Assembly (NCBI RefSeq): GCF_023498005.1
Contig: NZ_CP097289.1
Location: 682,001-746,000, forward strand
Source of the DNA: Streptomyces durmitorensis
Lineage (GTDB): Bacteria; Actinomycetota; Actinomycetes; Streptomycetales; Streptomycetaceae
Direction of reading: 5' to 3'
DNA length: 64,000 nt
Positions 7,306 through 15,494 of this stretch are shown piece after piece (positions within the stretch are counted from its first letter, which is position 1; each line of letters opens with the position of its first letter). The position numbers and the translations under genes were made by a program. The notes beneath the pieces are model-generated. The model worked only from the letters and a program-made list of their open reading frames with translations. It made no database searches and was not told the DNA's origin.

Positions 7306-8522
7306 TGTGGCACCTGATCCTCACCACGGTCAACCTCGCGATCGCCGCCTTCGCCCTCGTCCTGGGGTGCGCCAAGGCCCACGCGGCTCGGGGCAATCCT
7401 GACCTCACCCTCAAGCTGACGGCCTCGGTCCTGATCCACTGCGGCGTGATCTTCCTGCTCTGCACGCCCGCCGTCTACCGGGCGGTGGGAGCGGCCGCGG
7501 GCTCCGCCAACCTTCCGGCGCTCGTCGTCAACTCGGCCACCCTGCTGTGCCTCGGCCACGCCCACCTGATGACGCAGCTCTGGCACCCGGCACGCAAAGA
7601 GCCGACCGCCCTGCGACGCACGGCCGCGATCTGGGCACCGGTGTACGGCACGGCGGTCATCCTGATGGCGGTCCTCTACGTCTGGGCCGATGTGCAGGGC
7701 CCCGCCCGCCCTCTCCGCTACTCCGCGGCCTACGCCGACGTCTGGCAGGTCGTCGCCTTCCAGGTCGTCTACTCGGCCGGCATCGTCGCCACCGCGTTGG
7801 TCACCATGCAGCAGTGCCGTGGAGTCGTCATGCCGGGGCGCCCGGACCTCGACCTGGCACTGAAGAAGAGCCTCAAGGCGTTCGCGGCCGCCGTCGCCCT
7901 GGACATCGTCAACATCGCCCTGACCCTCACCGCGGTGATCTCGGCCGCCGCCACGGGCACGCACCGTCTCGACTTCCTTGCCGAGGCGGCGTGGCTCGCC
8001 ACCATCGCCAGCGGCGTGGCCGCCAGTTTCGCGCTGGCCCGGCTGGTGTTCAGCTCCCGGCGTGCGGAGCGCCGCGACTGCCGGACGATGGAACAGCTGT
8101 GGAAGGTGGCGACACGGCTCGGCGAGGACGACGGACAGCTCGTCCTCGCCCCGCAGCCACTGTTCTGGTGGCGGAACTGGCGGGTGGAACTGCTCCGCAG
8201 GCTCGCCGAGATCCGCGAGGGCGAGCGCGTCCTGAGCCCGTGGTGGAGCGGGGCACCGGCCCAGGCCGTGGCCGGTCTCGCGGACCAGGAGTCCGACCTG
8301 CCCCGCGACTTCGACCTCGTCGCGGCGCAGGCCGCCGCCGTCGTGCTGCACGCGGCCCACGCGCGTGGGCAGGGCCGCCCGCCGCTGCCGGACGACACGC
8401 GCCTGAAGGCCATGCCCGGCGGCAGGGTTCCCGAGGAAGAGGAGCGGGCGCACCTCGTCCTGGTGGCACGGCACCTGAATCTCCCGCTGGTCTTCGAAGC
8501 CGTCACTCGCTCCAGCCGCTGA
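7305..8522 (+). CDS. MAB_1171c-like (DUF6545) membrane protein
   Basis: This 405-residue protein has about seven hydrophobic helices in its first 240 residues, for example LILTTVNLAIAAFALVLGCA and TAAIWAPVYGTAVILMAVLYV. A soluble C-terminal domain of about 160 residues follows, containing TMEQLWKVATRL, WWRNWRVELLRRLAEIREGER and FDLVAAQAAAVVLHAA. This matches proteins annotated as MAB_1171c-family putative transporters, whose function is unknown and which often sit beside XRE or ImmA genes in actinomycetes. The C-terminal domain could be a cytosolic sensor or effector. The start codon overlaps the peptidase stop (TGATG), so it is the last gene of the P450 operon. Confidence 0.8.
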   Translation: MWHLILTTVNLAIAAFALVLGCAKAHAARGNPDLTLKLTASVLIHCGVIFLLCTPAVYRAVGAAAGSANLPALVVNSATLLCLGHAHLMTQLWHPARKEPTALRRTAAIWAPVYGTAVILMAVLYVWADVQGPARPLRYSAAYADVWQVVAFQVVYSAGIVATALVTMQQCRGVVMPGRPDLDLALKKSLKAFAAAVALDIVNIALTLTAVISAAATGTHRLDFLAEAAWLATIASGVAASFALARLVFSSRRAERRDCRTMEQLWKVATRLGEDDGQLVLAPQPLFWWRNWRVELLRRLAEIREGERVLSPWWSGAPAQAVAGLADQESDLPRDFDLVAAQAAAVVLHAAHARGQGRPPLPDDTRLKAMPGGRVPEEEERAHLVLVARHLNLPLVFEAVTRSSR

Positions 8523-8530
8523 AGGCGTCG

Positions 8531-10192
8531 TCAGGCCCCCTGCGGTGCCGCGAGGAGGTCGCGGACCTCTTCCGCGGTGGTCTCCTGGAGCTCGTCCGCC
8601 ACGAGCACCCAGCGCGTGATGCCGACCGACTCCAGGAACGTCAGGTCGTGGCTGGCGATCAGGAGCGCTCCCTCGTACGACTCGAGCGCGCCGGTCAGTT
8701 GGCGCACGCTGGCCAGGTCGAGGTTGTTGGTCGGCTCGTCCAGCATCAGGAGCTGAGGTGCCGGGGCGGCGAGCATCATCGCCGCGAGCGCGGCACGGAA
8801 GCGCTCGCCGCCGGACAGAGTGCCCGCCGGCTGTTCGGCGCGCGCGCCCTTGAACAGGAAGCGCGCGAGCTGGGAGCGGATGTGGTTGTCGGTGAGCCCG
8901 GGAGACAGCCGTGAGACGTTCGCCGCGACGCTCAGATCGTCGTCGAGGACGTCCAGGCGCTGCGGCAGGAACCGCACCGGCACAAGCGTCCTGACCTCGC
9001 CGGACAGCGGGGCAAGATCCCCGGTGAGGGTGCGCAGGAGCGTCGTCTTGCCCGCGCCGTTGCGCCCGACGAGGGCGATCCTCTCGGGCCCCCGCACCTC
9101 CAGGCTGCCTTCCCGCAACATGCCGTACCGGGGCCGCAGTTCGCGCAGGGTGAGGACCGTGCGGCCCGCGGGCACCGCGGTGTGCGGCAGGCTGACGCGG
9201 ATCTCGGCGTCGTTGCGGATCGCGTCCGCGGCCTCCTCGCGCCGCTCGCGCGCCTCGTTGAGCCGCTCCTCGTGCAAGCCCCGGAGCTTGTCCCCCGACT
9301 CCTGCGCGGAGCGCTTCTTCTCGCCCGCGACGATGCGCGGGGCGCGCCGCTGGGCGTCCATCTTCTTGCTGTGCCGCTGGCGGCGGGCCACCTTGACCTG
9401 GGTCTCCTCCAGTTCGCGCTTCTGGCGTCGTACGTCGGCCTCGGCTGCCCGCAGCATCCGTCCGGCCGCCTCCTGCTCGGTGGCAAGGGCCTCCTCGTAG
9501 GCGGACCAGCCGCCGCCGTACCAGCTCACGGATCCGGCGCGCAGTTCGGCGATGCGGTCCACGCGCTCGAGCAGGTCGAGGTCGTGGCTGACGACGACCA
9601 GGACACCGGTGCGCCAGGAGTCGACGGCCTCGTAGAGCCGGCGCCGCGCGAACAGGTCGAGGTTGTTGGTCGGCTCGTCGAGGAGCAGCACGTCCGGACG
9701 TTCCAGGAGCAGTGCGGCCAGGCGCAGCAGAACGGTCTCTCCGCCGGACAACTGGCCCACGGTGCGGTCGAGTTCGACGTCGCCGAGCCCGAGCGAGCCC
9801 AGCGTGGCCAGGGCTCGCTCCTCGACGTCCCAGTCGTCGCCGATCGTCTCGAAGTGCTGCTCGCGCACGTCTCCGGACTCGATGGCGCGCAGCGCGTCAC
9901 GCCGCTCGGCGATGCCGAGGGCCTGGTCGACGCGGAGGGTCGTGTCGAGGGTGATGTTCTGCGGCAGGTAGGCGAGGCTGCCGCCGACGGTCACCGAGCC
10001 CTGGGACGGGCGCAGTTGACCGGCGAGCAGGCGCAGCAGGGTGGACTTGCCCGCGCCGTTGGTGCCGACGAGTCCGGTGCGGCCGCGTCCGATGCTGACG
10101 GACAGCCCGTCGAAGACGCTCGTGCCGTCCGGCCACTGGAACGACAGGGCGGAACAGGTGAGGGAGGCGCTGGGCGTGGTGGGTACAGACAT
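8531..10192 (-). CDS. ABC-F family ATPase (ribosome-associated)
   Basis: This 553-residue soluble protein has two ABC ATPase domains joined by a charged helical linker of about 100 residues (around 250-350), the ABC-F layout without membrane segments. Domain 1 has Walker A GTNGAGKST, signature LSGGE and Walker B LLLDEPTNNLD. Domain 2 has GRNGAGKTT, LSGGE and LMLDEPTNNLD. ABC-F proteins act on the ribosomal E site, either as translation factors or as antibiotic-protection proteins. The long Arg/Lys/Glu-rich linker (KVARRQRHSKKMDAQRR) would reach toward the peptidyl transferase centre. Which role applies cannot be told from sequence. ATG 10192 begins MSVPTTPSASL; upstream in-frame sequence looks untranslated. 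The gene converges on the DUF6545 gene 8 bases away. Confidence 0.9.
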   Translation of the reverse strand: MSVPTTPSASLTCSALSFQWPDGTSVFDGLSVSIGRGRTGLVGTNGAGKSTLLRLLAGQLRPSQGSVTVGGSLAYLPQNITLDTTLRVDQALGIAERRDALRAIESGDVREQHFETIGDDWDVEERALATLGSLGLGDVELDRTVGQLSGGETVLLRLAALLLERPDVLLLDEPTNNLDLFARRRLYEAVDSWRTGVLVVVSHDLDLLERVDRIAELRAGSVSWYGGGWSAYEEALATEQEAAGRMLRAAEADVRRQKRELEETQVKVARRQRHSKKMDAQRRAPRIVAGEKKRSAQESGDKLRGLHEERLNEARERREEAADAIRNDAEIRVSLPHTAVPAGRTVLTLRELRPRYGMLREGSLEVRGPERIALVGRNGAGKTTLLRTLTGDLAPLSGEVRTLVPVRFLPQRLDVLDDDLSVAANVSRLSPGLTDNHIRSQLARFLFKGARAEQPAGTLSGGERFRAALAAMMLAAPAPQLLMLDEPTNNLDLASVRQLTGALESYEGALLIASHDLTFLESVGITRWVLVADELQETTAEEVRDLLAAPQGA

Positions 10193-10333
10193 GGTGACTC
10201 TCGCAGTCGCGGGCGCGGTGGGCAGGGGGCGTCGTATGCGAGCACCACGCGGCGACCGACCGAGAGGGAGACAGGTGCGGCGGTCCGGAAGATCGAGGGA
10301 CGGCTCATGCACCGAGGTCGCATCCACGCGGGG

Positions 10334-10429
10334 TCACGGGCGGCACGGCAAGGCCGGCTGCGGCGTGACGGGCGTACGGCGAGGGCCGTACGGCGCGATG
10401 ATCGCGAACCTCAGATGCGCAACGTCCAC
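10334..10429 (-). other. Possible leader ORF in the long ABC-F upstream region
   Basis: The 345 bases between the ABC-F start and the ARMT1-like gene contain no full gene. On the minus strand a GTG-initiated 31-codon frame (VDVAHLRFAIIAPYGPRR, then a Pro-rich end and TGA) follows GATAGAG. Antibiotic-inducible ABC-F genes often carry such a leader peptide and an attenuator. I see no convincing terminator hairpin here, so this is a weak call. Confidence 0.22.
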
Positions 10430-10537
10430 CTCTATCGGAGACAACAGGACCGTTTGAAACGATAACGACCGCGGGAGCGAATGGCAAAGCCTTAAGTCAC
10501 CTCCTGAGGCTCCTGAAAGCCCCTGAAGGCCCTGAGG

Positions 10538-11707
10538 TCACCGCCGCGCCTGGATCAGGGCGTGGGTGCCGCTGGTGCGCCACCCCTGGCCGTGCTCGGC
10601 GACGAGGGCCGCCTCGGTCCGCTCGTCGAGTCCGACGATCACGTCGGACTTCAGCGTGCGCAGGGCGGCCACCGGGCCGGGGAAGTACGCGGTGCGCTCC
10701 TCGAACGGCGTGGTGGCGGGCCACAGTTGATCGCCGACAAGGCGCCGGTAGTTCAGGTCGCCCTTCATGACGGTCACGTCGGCCTCTGCGAACTCCTGGC
10801 GCAGGTCGTCGGGCATGTCGGCGTACGGCAGCGGGGCGCAGGAGAAGGTGTGGCCACGGACGGTGAGCTGCCCGGTACCCATGGCCGACCACAGGCGCTC
10901 ACCCACCTCGGCCGCGGCGCCCCGCGCGCCAGTCAGGCGGCGCAGGCAGTCGATCACGTCGGCGGTCATGGCGTCCGAGACGTAGTACGGGTAGGGCTTG
11001 ACGTGCAGCACGACCCGCTCGGCGCGCCGGTGCCGCAGGAGGTGGTCGACGAGGATGAGGTCGGGCAGGAGCTCTCGCCCTGCGTTGTCCGCGACCAGGC
11101 ACAGCGTGGCCGCGCCACCCTCGGGCAGCAGGGACCACAGCAGCGCGGAGTCGTCGGCGACGAGGCGCGAGTCGGCGGCCCCGGCCGCGCCGCCGCCCAC
11201 GGCGAAACCCAGGTCCGCGCGGTTGCCCCACAGCGAACCGAGGAGCAGCGCCTGACGCTGCTCGCCGAGGGGGCGCAGGGTCAGCCCATCGAGGGCGGCC
11301 AGCTCCTCGTCGGCCTCTTCGGTGTGCAGCTCCGCCTGCTTGAACGGGCGGAACGGATCGATGCCCTGCCAGGGCCCTGCCTCGAAGTACCCGACAGCCG
11401 TGAGGAGTTGGCGGTAGAAGTAGCTCTCGGCCCACAGGAAGGGCGCGTCGAACCAGGACAGACCGACGTACTCACTCCCCCAGGCCTCCCACAGCTGACG
11501 GTCGTGCGCGTCGGGGCCCAGCGGTTCGATCACTCCCTGAGTGGCCTGTGTCAGCAGGGCGTCGAGGGCGCGGTGCTGGCGCGGGCCGTAGGGGAAGGCG
11601 TCGCGCACCTTCTTGATGAGCGCGGGATGCCGCTCGGCGAGCACGCTCCGGGGGAAGGAACCGGGCGCGTTGCTCAGGATGACGGGCGCTTCGACTGCTT
11701 CTGGCAT
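10538..11707 (-). CDS. ARMT1-like (DUF89) damage-control phosphatase
   Basis: This 389-residue soluble protein shows DUF89/ARMT1 landmarks: WAESYFYRQLLTAVGYF in the N-terminal helical part, the metal-binding DNAGRELLPDLILVDHLL, HVKPYPYYVSDAM, and near the end MKGDLNYRRLVGD, the family's conserved KGDLNYR. These are metal-dependent phosphatases that remove phosphate from damaged or overflow sugar phosphates and related metabolites. The preferred ATG begins MPEAVEAPV with AAGGA 9 bases upstream; an in-frame ATG 10 codons earlier (MSTGPKDLHA) is possible. The gene is divergent from the phospholipase C gene and has no obvious operon partner. Confidence 0.85.
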   Translation of the reverse strand: MPEAVEAPVILSNAPGSFPRSVLAERHPALIKKVRDAFPYGPRQHRALDALLTQATQGVIEPLGPDAHDRQLWEAWGSEYVGLSWFDAPFLWAESYFYRQLLTAVGYFEAGPWQGIDPFRPFKQAELHTEEADEELAALDGLTLRPLGEQRQALLLGSLWGNRADLGFAVGGGAAGAADSRLVADDSALLWSLLPEGGAATLCLVADNAGRELLPDLILVDHLLRHRRAERVVLHVKPYPYYVSDAMTADVIDCLRRLTGARGAAAEVGERLWSAMGTGQLTVRGHTFSCAPLPYADMPDDLRQEFAEADVTVMKGDLNYRRLVGDQLWPATTPFEERTAYFPGPVAALRTLKSDVIVGLDERTEAALVAEHGQGWRTSGTHALIQARR

Positions 11708-11878
11708 GGCGTGCAGATCCTTCGGTCCGGTGCTCATTCGGTACTCAACCGCTGTCGCGAAGAGCCAGCCAAAGGGTCTCACCCGCCGGGCAGTGTCGAC
11801 CGGCCGACGTCCCGGAGGCCCGCCCCGTTGCCTCCGAAGATGAAATGTCCCCGCTCCTTCACTTTTTCTTCTCACCAT

Positions 11879-11909
11879 TTGACGTCTCAAGGGCGGGCCT
11901 GACTACGGT
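11879..11909 (+). promoter_or_regulatory. Candidate promoter of the phospholipase C gene
   Basis: TTGACG (11879-11884) and TACGGT (11904-11909) are separated by 19 bases. Transcription would begin about 35 bases before the ATG at 11950, leaving room for the AGAGG ribosome site at 11936-11940. The spacing is on the long side. Confidence 0.35.
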
Positions 11910-11949
11910 GACCGGCCCTCTATCCCCCACGTTTCAGAGGTACAGCTAC

Positions 11950-14007
11950 ATGCCCGCATTCAACCGCCGACGCTTCCTCCAGGCCGCGGGTGGCACCGCA
12001 GGCGTCGCGGCTCTGTCCGCCAGCATCATGCGCGCCGCCGATATCCCGGCCGCCGCCCGGTCGGGGTCGATCGACGACGTCGAGCACATCGTGGTGCTCA
12101 TGCAGGAGAACCGCTCCTTCGACCACTATTTCGGCACGCTGGGCGGCGTACGGGGATTCGGCGACCCCCGCCCGTTCATGCTGGAGAGCGGCAAATCCGT
12201 ATGGCACCAGTCCGGTGGCGGCGAGGAAGTCCTGCCCTACCACCCGGACGCCGACGATCTGGGAATGCAGTTCATCGCCGGGCTGAGCCACGACTGGGAA
12301 ACCGGTCACCAGGCCTGGAACAAGGGCAAGTACGACGACTGGATCGCGGCCAAGACCTCCGGGACCATGGCCCATCTGACCAGGGAAGACATACCGTTCC
12401 ACTACGCGCTGGCGGACGCCTTCACGGTCTGCGACTCGTACCACTCGTCCTTCATGGGCGCGACCGACCCCAACCGCTATTACCTCTACTCCGGGCACGC
12501 CGGCAATGACGGCAAGGGCGGCGGACCGGTCCTCGGAAACGAAGAGGCCGGTTACGACTGGACCACCTATCCCGAGCGCCTGGAGAAGGCCGGGGTGTCG
12601 TGGAAGATCTATCAGGACACCGGCGACGGACTCACCGAGGACGGGCTGTGGGGCTGCCTGGAGGACGCCTACCGCGGCAACTACGCCGACAACTCCCTGA
12701 TGTTCTTCAACAAGTTCCGCAACGCCCGTCCCGGCGACGCCCTGTACGAGAAGGCGTGCAAGGGGACGAACGTCAAGGAGAGCGGCCATCTTCTCGATGA
12801 CCTCCGTGCGGACGTCAAGGCGGGCAAACTCCCGAAGATCTCCTGGATCGCCGCTCCGGAAGCGTTCTGCGAGCATCCCAACTGGCCCGCGAATTACGGC
12901 GCCTGGTACATCTCACAGGTCCTGGACGCACTGACGTCCAACCCCGAGGTGTGGAGCAAGACAGCCCTTTTCATCACCTACGACGAGAACGACGGCTACT
13001 TCGACCACGTCCCGCCGCCCTACCCGCCTGCCGACTCCTCGTGGGGCGCGTCCACCGTCGACACCGGGCTCGACTTCTTCCCGGGCGACAGCGATTACAG
13101 CGCGGGCCCTTACGGGCTCGGCATGCGGGTCCCCACCCTCGTCGTCTCGCCGTGGTCGACCGGCGGCTACGTCTGCTCCGAGGTCTTCGACCACACCTCC
13201 GTCATCCAGTTCATGGAGCGCCGTTTCGGCGTCCACGAACCGCACATCTCCCCCTGGCGCCGCGCCATCTGCGGCGACCTCACGTCGGCCTTCGACTTCG
13301 GCCTCAAACACACCAAGCCCGCGCCCCTGCCGAGCACCGACGCCTATGAGCCGCCGGACAACGAACGGCACGACAGCTACACCCCTTCGCCGCCGGCCGC
13401 ACCGGCCCTGCCCAAGCAGGAGAAGGGCGCGCGGCCCACCCGGCCCCTCCCCTACGCGCCCCTCGTCACCGCTGCCGTCAAACCCTCCGACGCGAGCATC
13501 AAGCTCACTTTCACCCCCGGTGACGAAACCGGGGCCTGCTTCCTGGTCACCTCCGGCAACCGCGACGACGGGCCCTGGACCTACACCGCCGCGGCCGGCA
13601 AGAAGATCTCCGACACCTGGAGCACCGGCCCCTCCGAAGGGGCGTACGAGCTGAGCGTGCACGGCCCAGGCGGCTACTTGCGGACCTACGAGGGCACGGC
13701 CGCGACCGCGAGCCCGGAAGTCACCGGCCACCACGACAAGTGCACCGGCCGCCGCAAGCTCACCTTCACCAACCCCGCCAGGACCGCCTGCCACCTCACC
13801 GTCACCAACGCGTACGGCGGCAAGAGCACCGAGCTCACCGTCGCCGCGGGCGGCCGGCAGACCCGCTGGGTCGACCTCGGCCACAGCAAGCGCTGGTACG
13901 ACCTGCGCGTACGGTCCGACAGCGACAGCGCCTACCTGCGCAGGTTCGCCGGACACGTGGAGACGGGCGAGGCAGGCACCAGCGACCCGGCGCTGCGCAC
14001 CGCCTGA
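11950..14007 (+). CDS. Tat-exported phosphocholine-specific phospholipase C
   Basis: This 685-residue enzyme starts with a Tat signal (FNRRRFLQAAGGTAGVAAL). The phosphoesterase domain (about 40-440) has the family opening HIVVLMQENRSFDHYFGTLGGVRGFGD, then DSYHSSFMGATDPNR, TYDENDGYFDHVPPP and FDHTSVIQFMERRFG, which supply metal and active-site residues. Two C-terminal beta domains of the bacterial phospholipase C type (DUF756) follow around 490-590 and 595-680. The enzyme cleaves phosphatidylcholine or sphingomyelin outside the cell, releasing phosphocholine. The ATG follows AGAGG. It is a single-gene unit that converges with the XRE-cupin gene. Such genes are often phosphate-controlled; no clear PHO box was identified. 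Confidence 0.93.
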   Translation: MPAFNRRRFLQAAGGTAGVAALSASIMRAADIPAAARSGSIDDVEHIVVLMQENRSFDHYFGTLGGVRGFGDPRPFMLESGKSVWHQSGGGEEVLPYHPDADDLGMQFIAGLSHDWETGHQAWNKGKYDDWIAAKTSGTMAHLTREDIPFHYALADAFTVCDSYHSSFMGATDPNRYYLYSGHAGNDGKGGGPVLGNEEAGYDWTTYPERLEKAGVSWKIYQDTGDGLTEDGLWGCLEDAYRGNYADNSLMFFNKFRNARPGDALYEKACKGTNVKESGHLLDDLRADVKAGKLPKISWIAAPEAFCEHPNWPANYGAWYISQVLDALTSNPEVWSKTALFITYDENDGYFDHVPPPYPPADSSWGASTVDTGLDFFPGDSDYSAGPYGLGMRVPTLVVSPWSTGGYVCSEVFDHTSVIQFMERRFGVHEPHISPWRRAICGDLTSAFDFGLKHTKPAPLPSTDAYEPPDNERHDSYTPSPPAAPALPKQEKGARPTRPLPYAPLVTAAVKPSDASIKLTFTPGDETGACFLVTSGNRDDGPWTYTAAAGKKISDTWSTGPSEGAYELSVHGPGGYLRTYEGTAATASPEVTGHHDKCTGRRKLTFTNPARTACHLTVTNAYGGKSTELTVAAGGRQTRWVDLGHSKRWYDLRVRSDSDSAYLRRFAGHVETGEAGTSDPALRTA

Positions 14008-14011
14008 CCGC

Positions 14012-14650
14012 TCACTCCCCGTCGCCCTCGCTTTCGCCCTCGCTTCGGCCTTCGCCGGCCGGCCTGACCCGTACGTGCATGCGCTCGCCCTGTGCCCCGT
14101 ACAGGGCGAGGAATTCCACGGGGATGTCACCGGCATTGGCGAAGCCGTGGGGTGTGCGGGTGTCGAACTCGGCGGCCTCGCCCGCCGTGAGGACGAGGTC
14201 GTGTTCGCCGAGGGCGAGCAGCAGGCGGCCGGAGAGGACGTAGAGCCACTCGTAGCCCTCGTGCATGCCCTGCTCGGGGCGTGCGGTCTTGCCGCCGCTC
14301 CTCTTGGCGACCGGCATGACCTGCTTGTAGGCGTGCATGCCGCCGAGGTGGCGCGTCAGGGGGACCCAGGTGTTTCCGTGGCGCATGAACGGCCTCGGGT
14401 GGATGCGCGGGTCGCCGGTCTGGGGCGCGCCGACCAGCTCGTCGAGCGGGACGCCGTACGCCTTGGCAAGGGGCAGCAGGAGCTTCAGGGTCGGCTCGCG
14501 CTGCCCCGCCTCAAGGCGCGAGAGCGTGCTCAGGGAGATGCCCGTCTCCTCGCTCAGCCGGGCCAGTGTGGCGCCCCGCGCCTTCCGCAGTGCCCGCAGC
14601 CGCGGTCCGACGGCGGTCAGCACATCCGTGAGTTCGGCCTCGTCGCTCAT
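14012..14650 (-). CDS. XRE-cupin transcriptional regulator
   Basis: This 212-residue protein has an N-terminal XRE helix-turn-helix (residues about 12-65: RLRALRKARGATLARLSEET, then GISLSTLSRLEAGQREPTLK). A C-terminal cupin barrel follows (about 110-200: EGYEWLYVLSGRLLLALGEH, DTRTPHGFANAG). This is the standard two-domain layout of regulators that sense a small ligand through the cupin. GGAGGG lies directly against the ATG, closer than usual, so translation may be inefficient or from a leaderless transcript. A perfect palindrome lies immediately upstream, between this gene and the divergent methyltransferase gene, which strongly suggests that it controls itself and the methyltransferase. Confidence 0.9.
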   Translation of the reverse strand: MSDEAELTDVLTAVGPRLRALRKARGATLARLSEETGISLSTLSRLEAGQREPTLKLLLPLAKAYGVPLDELVGAPQTGDPRIHPRPFMRHGNTWVPLTRHLGGMHAYKQVMPVAKRSGGKTARPEQGMHEGYEWLYVLSGRLLLALGEHDLVLTAGEAAEFDTRTPHGFANAGDIPVEFLALYGAQGERMHVRVRPAGEGRSEGESEGDGE

Positions 14651-14656
14651 CCCTCC

Positions 14657-14675
14657 ATTTGCCGATGCGGCAAAT
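14657..14675. promoter_or_regulatory. Perfect palindromic operator between regulator and methyltransferase
   Basis: ATTTGCCG-ATG-CGGCAAAT is an 8-3-8 perfect inverted repeat. It ends 7 bases before the regulator start codon and lies 58 bases before the methyltransferase ATG. A bound XRE-cupin protein would block its own translation start region and probably the divergent promoter. Confidence 0.75.
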
Positions 14676-14733
14676 ATCTTTGTCAAGCCGCGGCGGCCGC
14701 GCGCAGGGTTGCCAGAGAGCAGAAGGAGCCCAC

Positions 14734-15432
14734 ATGAGCGACCAGCACACCCACGCCCACACCGCCCCCACCGGCCCCACCGGCCCGACCTCCTCGGCCG
14801 CCGCCGACACGGCCGAAGCGTTCTGGGACGAGCGCTACAACCAGAGCGGCCGTCTGTGGAGCGGCGAACCCAATGCCGCACTCGTCCGCGAGACCGAAGG
14901 TCTGACGCCGGGCAGCGCCCTGGACCTGGGCTGCGGAGAGGGGGGCGACGCGATCTGGCTCGCGCGGCAGGGCTGGCGCGTCACCGCGACCGACATCTCC
15001 CGCGTAGCCCTGGGCCGCGCGGCCGAGCACGCGGCCCAGGCGCAGGTCGCCGACCGGGTCGACTGGCAGCGCCACGACCTCGGCACGTCCTTCCCCGCCG
15101 GGAGCTACGACCTGGCCTGTGCCCAGTTCCTGCACTCCCTGCACGAGATGCCGCGCGAGCAGATCCTGCGGGGCGCCGCCGCGGCCGTCGCGCCGGGCGG
15201 CACCCTCCTGATCGTCGGCCACATGGGCTTCCCGGCCTGGGAGACCGAGCCGCACCCCGGCGTGGACTTCCCCACCCCCCAGAAGGTCCTGGCCTCTCTC
15301 GACCTGGCGGCCGACCAGTGGGACGTCCTCGTCTGCGACACCCATGAGCACCCCCTGACGGACCCCGACGGGCAGCCCTCCACGCGCACCAACTACACCG
15401 TCAAGGCACGGCGCCGCACCCCGAAGGACTGA
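14734..15432 (+). CDS. Class I SAM-dependent methyltransferase
   Basis: This 232-residue cytosolic protein begins with a His/Thr/Pro-rich tail of about 25 residues. The Rossmann methyltransferase core follows: AFWDERYNQSGRLWSGEPNAAL, SAM-binding motif I LDLGCGEGGDAIWLA, motif II VTATDISRVAL, and the post-II stretch PPGSYDLA-like PAGSYDLACAQFLHS. The layout resembles TehB/thiopurine-type small-molecule methyltransferases that detoxify metalloids or xenobiotics. AGAAGGAG precedes the ATG. It is divergently paired with an XRE-cupin regulator across a palindrome, which points to induction by a small molecule. The methyl acceptor is unknown. Confidence 0.88.
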   Translation: MSDQHTHAHTAPTGPTGPTSSAAADTAEAFWDERYNQSGRLWSGEPNAALVRETEGLTPGSALDLGCGEGGDAIWLARQGWRVTATDISRVALGRAAEHAAQAQVADRVDWQRHDLGTSFPAGSYDLACAQFLHSLHEMPREQILRGAAAAVAPGGTLLIVGHMGFPAWETEPHPGVDFPTPQKVLASLDLAADQWDVLVCDTHEHPLTDPDGQPSTRTNYTVKARRRTPKD

Positions 15433-15494
15433 CCGCCCGACAACACGATCGGCCCGTGGTCCAATCGCTGCGGCCATCGTGAGGGAGGCGGATC

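Noticed and set aside
3583..8522. Interpretation of the ImmA/XRE island as an integrative element or prophage
   Set aside because: There is no integrase, relaxase, excisionase, tRNA target or flanking direct repeat in the window.
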